Shown here piece by piece: positions 38,218 through 47,404 of a DNA stretch of 64,000 nt. The stretch comes from Lecanicillium sp. G3 (Eukaryota; Ascomycota; Sordariomycetes; Hypocreales; Cordycipitaceae). The notes beneath the pieces are model-generated. The model was given only the letters and a program-made list of their open reading frames with translations, ran no database searches and was not told the origin of the DNA. A program made the position numbers and the translations under genes. Every line of letters starts with the position of its first letter. Position 1 is the stretch's first letter. Location of the stretch: assembly GCA_037575805.1 (NCBI GenBank), contig JAZHPD010000004.1, positions 434,001 through 498,000 of the forward strand, read 5' to 3'.

Positions 38218-39295
38218 CTTTAACGGTGTAAGTGATCTGTATTTTCGAGCAGTAGCTGACCAGTAAACAGTTCAACAGCTTGGGAGCAGGTCTGACAATC
38301 TCAAATTACGATAGTCGCTTATGTATATTTACTTCCCAGCACACTCTTGCTATTTCTTCAGTATCAGAACCACAAAGTAAATACATTACCTTGATCCACC
38401 TCGCCGGTTCTGACTGAGTGAGGCTGAAGTTCCTCGCGATGTGGATACGTTTCATTTTCAGAATACTTCCATTGTGGATGCAGTTGGGATTCACCAGCGG
38501 GCCAATAGTTCGTCTTGGCTAATGAAGGGGCCTAGGTATAGGACTTCATCGGCAATTGCCGGGAGATGCGGCATTTGCTGCAAATTCTCTCCTGAAAGCA
38601 GGTTTATGTGTCCCGTGACTAGAGAATGCGGTGGTGGTCTTGGCTACAGCCTTACTAGAATGGAGCAACGCGGATCTTCGATAGGTTTATTATACAATTG
38701 CAAAACTGTTAGGCTTGGCAGCTGACTTTTTGTCTTTACTCATTTAGTTTTCCATGTCCCTGTATGTTTAATCCCCTCTAGCCTACTGATGGGCTTCTTC
38801 GCCTATTTGTTCCATTCGAATGTGGACAGTTATATGCGCGGCAGTCTACCCACAACCCTGTATCCTTTGCTGCCAAGGGCCAAGATAAAGTATTCAGGCA
38901 AGAGAGTGAACGAACTACTTGTAGAAGGCGACTAACACAATACAAGCCATAGTGGGAAAAAATATGCTTAATATTAATGATATTTTAGCATCCCTGTTCT
39001 ATTCCGCAAGAGGATGTGCCCGAGATGCGACGCTTGCATGATCACAGCCCAGAACAGTCTCGGCTTTCTAAGAGCTCTTTTCATCCACTCACGGAAATTA
39101 CCTCGGAGAACCGTATGAAGCTGAAGAATTGCCAATGTGAATGCAATACCGGGGGGAAGCATGACCGACTTTTGGTATCCCGTCGGCGCGCCTTGCTGTA
39201 GTGCATATACAGACATAGCTCTTCTGTTTTGTAGCCTCCCTCGTAATCCGGTACACAAAAGTCTATAGTCGACATCGGCCATTTGTGTCACCAAA
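38218..39295. other. Divergent promoter, chitinase / secreted protein
   Basis: About 1.1 kb between two head-to-head genes with signal peptides. It probably drives both and is more AT-rich than the coding sequence beside it. No coding exon seen. Confidence 0.55.
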
Positions 39296-40334
39296 ATGCG
39301 TTTCCAGTTGTATTTTCATTGGATCTTATCCACGATCAGCTTGATTGGGTATGTTCACGCAGACGAAGAGACGCATCGGCGGGAAAAAATTGCCTTGGCC
39401 CTCATTTACGATATCATCTGGTAAGAAATTATACGCAAATGCTATTTACACGTTACTCACGACTGAATTCCATAGCGATATCTACGATGCCAAGAACCAG
39501 AAGATGATTTATCCGCAGAATCCCAGCCACCCGTGGCCCAGAATGAGAAATCAGGGCACAGGAATCGACGGGAGGTTTGACTACCAAGAGTTCATGTCTC
39601 GTGCCTCCGGCTCCAACATGCTGCCAGCAAATATCAACAGGGACATCCGCAGCCCTTTGGATGTCGGTATCACTGAGGCCGTGGCGGATCTAGGGAAGCA
39701 CCATATGGGCGGCGGAACACTTGACGTCGGCGAAGCCTCGCCTTCACTCAAATCTTGGAAGCCTCCCAGCAATGATATTCTCAAGACGGATTTTGTCGAG
39801 TTGAATGAACGCGCCCTGATGAAATATTACCAGCTTTCAGTCAACCCCCAATTTGACTCGATCGTTGGAAAGCGCAAAGGCCTCCTTTCTCAAGTCTTCA
39901 AGGAAATTTTTCTCTCTAGGCGAGAAGAGAGCATGGCATGGGTGGCAAAGGAGCTGAGGAAGAAACTTGGGCAAACGAACGTTGTGGCACCTGATACGGA
40001 CTCCGATGTTCCCGGACGGAAGAGATACGCAAAGGTTGACGTCGCGGCTACTCTGGCAGCCAACACTGATGCGAGTGGAAGTCTCACCCAGCCTTTTTCG
40101 AAAAGCTTCGCCACCCGAGAGGCATTTATCAAATTCGTAAGTGCTCTGTGACATACTACTAGTATACTATAGCTTATCATATTTCAGGTTGATGAAAATG
40201 CGAAGCCTCAGGGGCCCGGTGCTACCGTCTCTTCGCCAAGTGGGCTTCATCGCAGAATCATTCACACCTGGCTAAAAGCGTACGGTATGAGCTTTATGAA
40301 GCCCGACATGTATAAGTCGTGCTCATTTACTTGA
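39296..40334 (+). CDS. Secreted protein of unknown function
   Basis: Exons 39296-39420, 39476-40136 and 40188-40334 give 310 aa, with introns of 55 and 51 nt and phase kept throughout. The N-terminus MRFQLYFHWILSTISLIGYVHA reads as a signal peptide cleaved near residue 22. The mature protein is hydrophilic and mostly helical by eye, with no membrane segment. It has two cysteines, one near the start and one three residues from the end (YKSCSFT). I see no domain I recognise. It is divergently paired with the chitinase and sits in the secreted-gene block, so a shared role outside the cell is possible but not shown. The frame is intact, unlike three of its neighbours. Confidence 0.7.
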
Positions 40335-40604
40335 TTTTGAGAATTTATAGCCGTGGATCATTGGCCTTTTAATAAGCCGTATTTGGGTAGAATTTCTTAG
40401 CTAGAATCAAACGCCAATTCGGAAGTAGAGCACAAGAGATAGAAAAAAGGAAGTCAAGAGTTTCAGTTCATCCATTGTGACGACCAAACGCTTCCACAAG
40501 ATTGGATTTGTATTATCGTTTAACTATCCGACTATTGCATCTGCATCTCTTTCAAACGTGCTTCGTATAAGGATCAAGTCTTCAGGGAATAGCAGTCGAT
40601 TCCA

Positions 40605-42266
40605 CTATAACCTTGATTCTCCTGGCGCCATGGGAATATGCCATATATACTTGTGCAACAGTCGAAGATCAATCTTGATTCTATCATCAAGGTTGTATCC
40701 TCTGTCAATAAAAACCCGATCTTCCCGAATACAATTGACTTCACCGTCTTCAGAGGGCTCGAGCTCTTCTTGGATGCAGATTTCTGTGTCGTCAAAATAT
40801 GGTTCACGAGAAAAGTAGCGGAAGGCTTTAACATCGATATCTGCCTCTTTTGCCTTTTCCAATATCCGCTCCAAGTAAATAGGGTTCTCTGACTTGCGAG
40901 CGGCAAGCAATATGGCATCGGTAAGCGGGTGTTCAAGGCACCCAAAATTTTCCTCGTAGTTGCACGTTATCGATGCCACCACCGCAGCCTCTCGCATGCT
41001 AGGCGCTCTCTCGTACAAGTCCACTAGAGTGAACTTATGTGGTTTCTGGGGCCACCATATGAGAAAAGGCTGCGGCTTTTCTGTATCCCATCCGTTTTCG
41101 AACTCTTGTCTGTCATTCGACATGATTCTGCGCGCAGAAATAGCTCTACGGATCTCCGTGAGCTGCTTTGGACCAACACGCTTTGCGATTTGTGCACCGT
41201 TGTCGAGCTGAGTAGCCCAAAACCGAGCGAAAAATGGTTGATGATAGATGCCGCGTACAACGCAAAAAAACTCCAAATTGCTCATGTATAGTGGCCGACG
41301 CACAAGCCGAGAGTAACGGTCAATATCGCCGTGATACGCAGCCATGTGTATTAGGAGTGTCTTGTTGACAGTAGGCAGCTCTTGTGGCAGGGGTGCGTAC
41401 AGAAGCTCTACCTCGTCATCACGAAGCTGAACTGAACCATCGTCGTCATTGACATCTTGTCTGATGTACTGAGTTTCGGTAATGCAGGGCAGTGGATCGG
41501 AATCGTGCTGGCTATCCGGCTTAATGTTAATCTCCAACATAGAATATGGGCAGCGACTGAGCATCGAACGAACTGCGGTATCTCCGTTCAGGTGAACGTG
41601 GCTTTGGGGGTTGATAATGTTTATGCTTCTTTCATAGTCGTTCATGACTGCATACCTGCACGGTGCAGACATAATTTTATCGTAGATGATTTTTCCACCC
41701 GACGACTGACTTTCACGCGCTTCCTCGGCGATGGAAGCATCTGGCAGTAAGTTTAACTCGGCATATAGGTTATCCATACCAGCTGCTGCGCATGCTCTTC
41801 CAACTTGATACAGCATAGATGGATATATAGTAGCCAAAGTGCGATATGTATCTTCAGAAGCAAACTCGGGATACCAAATGCAGTAAGGAATCCGAGCAGA
41901 TTCCGAGTCCTCGGTATCAAGGCCTAGTTCCTCTGGCGTTGGAATGATGTTGCTCATGATAAGTCGAGCATTTCGAGCCCTTACAAAGTCGAGATTGAGC
42001 GCCGCATTCTTCGAAGTACAAAGCGTTGTGATTTCGGGGCTTTTGGCGTAGTCAATATGGCTGCGAATACCACGAATAGTGGCTGCGCGGCTGACAGGAT
42101 CACCCATCTTCAAGGGTAATCCCTCCCCACGCATAGTGGCAAAAACTGCCGTTCGTTCAGCACCGTCCGCACCTTCTGATTCAGATTCCATTGTCGTTGC
42201 CGCCAGGTGATGACTCCTATAATGTTGGTTTAGGAGTTTAGGAGTCGGGGAAGCTAATATATCCAT
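40605..42266 (-). CDS. Fungal protein of unknown function, intronless
   Basis: Single open frame of 553 aa with protein-like composition throughout. No signal peptide or membrane segment, so probably cytosolic or nuclear. Recognisable internal lines include IPYCIWYPEFASEDTYRTL and CRYAVMNDYERSINIINPQ. The helical middle (NKTLLIHMAAYHGDIDRYSRL) has an ankyrin-like feel, but I see no clear repeat array. I believe similar proteins form lineage-expanded families in hypocrealean fungi, without a known function. The first Met is at 42266; the Met at 42191 (MESESEG) has a better context (ACAATGG) and may be the true start, giving 528 aa. It faces the DUF3405 gene across 620 bp. Confidence 0.65.
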   Translation of the reverse strand: MDILASPTPKLLNQHYRSHHLAATTMESESEGADGAERTAVFATMRGEGLPLKMGDPVSRAATIRGIRSHIDYAKSPEITTLCTSKNAALNLDFVRARNARLIMSNIIPTPEELGLDTEDSESARIPYCIWYPEFASEDTYRTLATIYPSMLYQVGRACAAAGMDNLYAELNLLPDASIAEEARESQSSGGKIIYDKIMSAPCRYAVMNDYERSINIINPQSHVHLNGDTAVRSMLSRCPYSMLEINIKPDSQHDSDPLPCITETQYIRQDVNDDDGSVQLRDDEVELLYAPLPQELPTVNKTLLIHMAAYHGDIDRYSRLVRRPLYMSNLEFFCVVRGIYHQPFFARFWATQLDNGAQIAKRVGPKQLTEIRRAISARRIMSNDRQEFENGWDTEKPQPFLIWWPQKPHKFTLVDLYERAPSMREAAVVASITCNYEENFGCLEHPLTDAILLAARKSENPIYLERILEKAKEADIDVKAFRYFSREPYFDDTEICIQEELEPSEDGEVNCIREDRVFIDRGYNLDDRIKIDLRLLHKYIWHIPMAPGESRL

Positions 42267-42886
42267 CGCAAATTATTGACGGCGCTTTTTTTTTCCTGTC
42301 ACAACTCGGCTACGGCTGAAACGATAACTCTTGGCCAAGACTCGGAGCTGCCGTATTTCTCCGAATGGTCTGAGAGACAAGGTTTTAAGCTTATACCTGG
42401 CCAATTCCAATTTGCTAATAAATTTGGTGGACCAAACGTCTGTCAATCTGGGGCCTGTGGGGCGCTACCTTTAAGAGCGTATTATGATATAAAATCGCCG
42501 GTCATCTGCGTGTCGGCAAGACTCGTAGGGCCGGTGGTTGTGTCTCAGTGAGGATGTCGTTCGCTCCTGTGTAACCAAAACCTGTTTGTACGATTTTAAA
42601 CTGCCTGCAGTTAGTAGGGCGAGATTTAGCGGCCTACTGCAGGTGGTAGGGAGTTGGAGCAAAAGCTAGCAACAAGGCTGCGTTATCAGGAAGCTGGCCC
42701 CCTGTTGCCTTACTTGGCATATTAGTCAACTATGCTTGCTGGATTGCTATTGCTGCCTCTGAATTTTGCTCACTCTTGTCGCATCTTCCCGCTGTCAAGC
42801 TAGGCGCGCCCGCAAGCGATGCGTTTCACCCAGACTTCAACAACGGCTCTTCATGAAGCCGAGTAGCATTTCCCCGCAGAATTGCA
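42267..42886. other. Divergent intergenic region with a short coding-like fragment
   Basis: Between the unknown protein (-) and the DUF3405 gene (+). At 42314-42352 it carries a 39-bp segment matching 44915-44953 at 30 of 39 positions. In the same frame the two encode AETITLGQ and AEAVSLGQ. This looks like the remains of a duplicated gene. The open frame around it (42276-42551) has no intact gene structure. Confidence 0.45.
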
Positions 42887-44730
42887 ATGTCCATTAAATT
42901 AGGGACTGCCATGCTGGGACTGGGTGGAGCGAAACTCCATGGCCTCAGGCGTGCCATCGTATGCGCGGTCGCATTCTGCATCATCACCGCGCTGGTCTGC
43001 GGACTCGCGACGACAGGACCCCTTTTACAACCCAGCCACGCCGCATACACCACGCTCTACGCCTCTCACCGTTGCCTGAGCGAGTTCCATGCCTTGGTGC
43101 ACGAGGAAAGCTTCTATCAGAAAGTAATGACGATCAAGTCAAATTTGAAAGGCTTGACAGTATCGGTAAGGTGGAGCCAGAGTCTAAACAATGTCGACTG
43201 TGGCTTGCTGCTCAATGCTAACAATATAATGTGAAAAGCATATCCAACGCCGTTTTTTGGCTCGCAAAAAGCGCTAGGTCTCGATGAAACCTGGGTTACC
43301 GCAGAGGCGCGATATGGGCCCTATGGCTTTGCGGATGGCACCCCCGAGTCAGAAGCTTGGTCGCCGGTCGACTGGGACACAGTCGACTGGGGTCAACTGC
43401 AGACACAATGCGTCAAGCGCAATTCGCATGACGCCTTCAACTCGACTCGGCGCACCGCGCTCGTCCTCCGCTCCTACTCAACGCTTGAGTACAAGCCAGA
43501 GATCATGTGGTACATACGGTCCCTCATAACGGAAGCTGCACTGTATTCTGGAGGAGAATATAGCGTTTTTTTAACTGGTCCATGTACAAGACCCGAGCTT
43601 TACGATTTTCAAGTCCGAGGCGCACTATGAGGCGGCTTTTGCTGCCGCTGGAATCCCGCGAGAGTTACAATCCATTGCTGTCTTGTGGGATGACAATTTA
43701 CTTCAGTCATGGTACAGCAAAATTGAGGAGCACAAGTGAGCTTCGCACATTCATCTTCCAAATCTGCTAGGCTAGCCCCTAACCTTAGTCTCACAGGACC
43801 ATCCTACAGGTCAATCAGCCAATGCAGCTGTTTGCGCTTCATTATCCAGAATTTGATCATTACTGTCAGCTGGAGGTAGATATACGCTTCCTCGACCACG
43901 TTGGAAAACACTTGGATGCCGTTGCAGAGTTTGCGCGTGAGGAGCCGCGCCAGCAGGCGCTCGAGCGAGCCGCTTTTGCCTTTGACGAGGCTCTATATGG
44001 CACGTATGACAACTTTACACGCCGCGTAAATAAAGCAAACAACGGCACATCACGGGTCTGGGGCCCGGTATCTGTGTCCAACATCATGCCTGTCGGCCCG
44101 GAACCCCGCGTTCCGGCGCACGAGGATGAGTTTACTTGGGGTGTTGGAGAGGATGCAGATATTATCACGTCGAGTTTCTGCGCTGACATTCGCGGATCTG
44201 CGTGGGTATTTAAAGACTGGCATCAGAAGCTCGCTAACGGAGGAGATACGCCACGCTGGTGGTGTCCACTTGCGATAGCACGGATGAGCCGCACCCTCGC
44301 ACTTGTTGTGCATGAGTCGCAGTATAAACGCGGCATCGCGCTCGGTAGTGAGGCCACGCTACCAACATTTGCGCTGTGGCATGGTCTAAAGCTAAGCTAT
44401 CCACCTGCTCCGGTGTACATGCGGCCGCCAGATTCGGGCAAGGAGCAGCTCAGTCAGGACGCCTACCGTGAGAAAGTCAAGTCACAAGATGTCCCGACCC
44501 CATGGATTGGCGAGAGTGTAGAAAATTCAGCTGATGGCCTGTCTCTTGGAAACCCGCAGGACAACGCAGAGTATGGATTGACATGGTGGTGGACATCTAG
44601 TTTTCCAAATGCTATTATGGACGCATGGCGAAGCAGAGATCCACATGCAGATGCGATGCCATCAATGCTGAGGGTCAAAGATGGAAAGGTTTATGCGCCC
44701 AACTTCGTCATGCATCCTGTCAAGACGTAG
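42887..44730 (+). pseudogene. DUF3405 family membrane protein, apparently frameshifted
   Basis: The C-terminal 300 residues (43797-44730) match the fungal DUF3405 family: QVNQPMQLFALHYPEFDHY, WGVGEDADIITSSFC and EATLPTFALWHGLKLSYP. A type II membrane anchor (AIVCAVAFCIITALVCGLA, about residues 26-44) follows a short cytosolic tail. Family members are proposed to be glycosyltransferase-like proteins of the secretory pathway; their reaction is unknown. An intron at 43736-43796 is clean. An intron near 43166-43238 has a good GTAAGG donor and GCTAAC branch site, but the flanking exons are out of phase. A second break lies at the T7 run 43566-43572, where family similarity moves to another frame. 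Both breaks are beside homopolymers, so sequencing error is a real alternative to gene decay. The last exon is intact. Confidence 0.7.
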
Positions 44731-45419
44731 AAGTAATCCATTGTCGGTAGCGCCCGAGTTGCTGCCGCTACAGTATTGTCCAAGCCTTACGCCACGTTGC
44801 TGTAGGCAAAGTTATAGATCTCGTAAAGTAAGTTCGGAAATAGAGTAGCCCAAGAACACGTATATGCCGGCTATTAGGTGCATCCTAGTCGTTCTACAAC
44901 TGTGACGCAGACAAGGCTGAAGCGGTGTCTCTTGGCCAAGCCTTGATGCTTCCACCGCCACCGAAAGGTCCGTTAAACAGAGATCTAGCTATATACAAGC
45001 ATAATTTACTAGCTTACTTTGTGGATCCGACGGCATGGAGCGCCGAAAGTCTAGACCGACAATTAAATATAAATGCCGGTGGGCAGTGGACCTCACCGGG
45101 GGATGTATTGTGTCTTGGCGAGAAGCTGAAGTGCTCGGGGATTTCCAGAAGAAGACTTAATAACAGGATCAGGCTGAAGTGAAGTGAGAGATTAATCTCG
45201 ACTGCGACTCATGAACAAAAAAATGGTTCAGATGACCACGGCCGCCAAGGCACCTGTGAATGGCGTGGGTAGATGAATGCCCGTCATCCTGGCAGAGAGC
45301 GGAATACGGGAAAGGTGCCAAGTATAAAGATCAGTATTGGTCTCTATTTGAACATAATGAGTTTGAGAAAAAAAAAAACAGCTTGCTGATCAAGCAATCA
45401 TACAACTAAGACACACGCA
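44731..45419. other. Intergenic, LysM gene promoter with a coding-like remnant
   Basis: About 690 bp. The segment 44915-44953 resembles 42314-42352, and the open frame through it runs to 45182 (SLGQALMLPPPPKGPLNRD onward) with protein-like composition but no recognised domain. It is probably a gene remnant. The right end carries a TATAAA and an A-rich leader just before the LysM gene. Confidence 0.45.
45323..45328 (+). promoter_or_regulatory. TATA box of the LysM gene
   Basis: TATAAA 92 nt upstream of the start codon, followed by an A-rich leader (45370-45379). Based on motif and position only. Confidence 0.45.
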
Positions 45420-47184
45420 ATGCGTTGTACTACACTGCAGGCAGCGTTGCTGCTAGTCGGAGCCGGCCAAGTCCTCGCGGCTCCGAGAATCGCGGCCCGT
45501 GATGCGAAGCCCAACCTCCCAATCGATGAGAACTCATCCCCTCACTGTACTTGGTGGTTGGACTACGAAGAGGAGACAGCTTGTGCCGAAATCCTCGACG
45601 ACAACTACATTTCGATTGAGGAGTTCAGGCGATGGGTGAGTCTCAGCTTGACAACCATGTCACACAACGGCGTGTTTTGCTGACAACTTCTTCCAAATTA
45701 GAACCCATCAGTTGGAAACGACTGCAAGGGTATGGAAATAGGCAAGTCGTACTGCGTTGAGGTTTCCTTTGAACCTCCTGTGACGACCACTACTTCCCCG
45801 AAGCCCACCGATCCGCCCGCCACCACCAGCACCAAGCCGGAGCCTACGACGACGAAGCCGTCCAACGGTAAGTCTAAGCTCCCTATATAACAAGATAAAT
45901 ACTAAACCGCGCTTTCCAGGTATTGAGACGCCCAGCCCTGTGCAACCGGACATGATTTCCAACTGCAACAAGTTCTACTTTGTCAAGAAGGGTGACACCT
46001 GCGCTGGCATCGCGAAGGAGCATGGCATCACCGAGAAGGAGTTTGCTACCTGGAACCCCAAGGTTGGCAGCAACTGCGCCGGTCTTTGGTCCGAGACATA
46101 TGCATGCACCTCTATTATCGGCTGGAAGCCTACGCCTACGGATCCCGATAATGGTGTTGAGACTCCTAGTCCTGTGCAGCCTGACATGGTATCCAACTGT
46201 AACAAGTTTTACTTTGTCAAGAAGGGAGACAATTGTGCCAGCATCGCTTCGCAGCACGGCATCACTGTGAATGAGTTTGTTACCTGGAACCCCAAGGTCG
46301 GTAGCAACTGTGCAGGCCTCTGGTCGGAGACCTACGCTTGCGTCTCTATCATCGGCCGCAAGCCCACGCCGACCGACCCCGGCAACGGCATCGAGACGCC
46401 CAGCCCCGTGCAGCCGGATATGGTGTCCAACTGCAACAAGTTCTATTTCGTGAAGAAGGGTGATAGCTGTGCCATCATTGCTTCGAAGCACGGCATCACC
46501 GAGAAGGAATTCTCCACCTGGAACCCCAAGGTCGGCAGCAACTGCGGCGGTCTCTGGTCCGACACGTACGCCTGCGTCTCCGTCATCGGCTGGAAGCCCA
46601 CCCCCACGGACCCGGGCAACGGCATCGAGACGCCGACGCCCGCACAGCCCGGCATTATCGCCGGCTGCAACAAGTTCCATTGGGTCAAGCAGGGCGAGTC
46701 GTGCGCCGACATCGCCTCCAAGAACGGCATCTCCGTCTCCGACTTTTTGCGCTGGAACACCAAGGCCGGCAGCAACTGCGAGTCGCTGTGGGCCAACGCC
46801 TACGCATGCGTGGGCGTCCCCGCGTTCCGCCTCTAACCCTATTACCACAACGACTGCACGGGCAAGAAGTACCAGGACGCCACCATCCAGCGCGTCGACG
46901 TCGACGGCATGTGCATCAACACCGACTGCCAGGTCGCGTCGCTCAACATCGCGGCCGACGGCCTCTGCCCGGACGGCCAGGTGCAGCTGAGCTACTGGGA
47001 GAAGCCCGGCTGCAGCGGCGAGTGGTACGGCTATGGCTACGCGAGCAGGGGAACCTGCCGCAAGCTATGGACCGACGGGTGGAAGTTCAAGGCGATCCAC
47101 CTTCGCTGCGCCAAGAAAGAGGATGATTGCGTTAGCAAGAACGAATGTAAAGTCGATCGCGAGCCTTCGAATAACAAGTGCTAG
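45420..47184 (+). CDS. Secreted multi-LysM protein, interrupted by an in-frame TAA
   Basis: Signal peptide MRCTTLQAALLLVGAGQVLAAP, a first diverged LysM (residues about 43-90), a Pro/Thr-rich linker, then four similar LysM units spaced exactly 234 bp (78 aa). Each unit starts CNKFYFVKKGD and ends at a Cys after ETYAC. LysM binds chitin oligomers; secreted fungal LysM proteins shield walls or sequester fragments from host recognition. Exons 45420-45635, 45702-45867 and 45920 onward are clear. An in-frame TAA at 46834-46836 ends the protein at 432 aa. The same frame then continues to 47184 with a Cys-rich C-terminal domain typical of these proteins (CINTDCQVASLNIAADG, GYGYASRGTCRKLW). Either this is a nonsense change, or a 66-nt intron (46810-46875, weak GTGGGC donor, TAA inside a CTCTAAC branch site) removes it in phase and yields 526 aa. 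The chitinase shares its location and substrate. Confidence 0.88.
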
Positions 47185-47404
47185 TTTACCGATATCAAGA
47201 CCCGGAAAAGGGGCACGGTACAGGTCCAGAGTAGAGGCTGCAATGATGGTTTTATAGACACCGTGCTAAGCACTACTCGCAGTAAAATATCAAGATATCG
47301 GTGAATGCTGTTAAATTGTCATAATCTCATTTGCTATTCTCTCATATTGTCCAATCATGCCGGTCATGTACCCAAATGCCACGTCCGCGTTACTTGCAGC
47401 GGAC

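Noticed and set aside
45883..46848. 321-codon frame antisense to the LysM array
   Set aside because: It repeats with the same 234-bp period as the sense LysM units, so it is the array read backwards.
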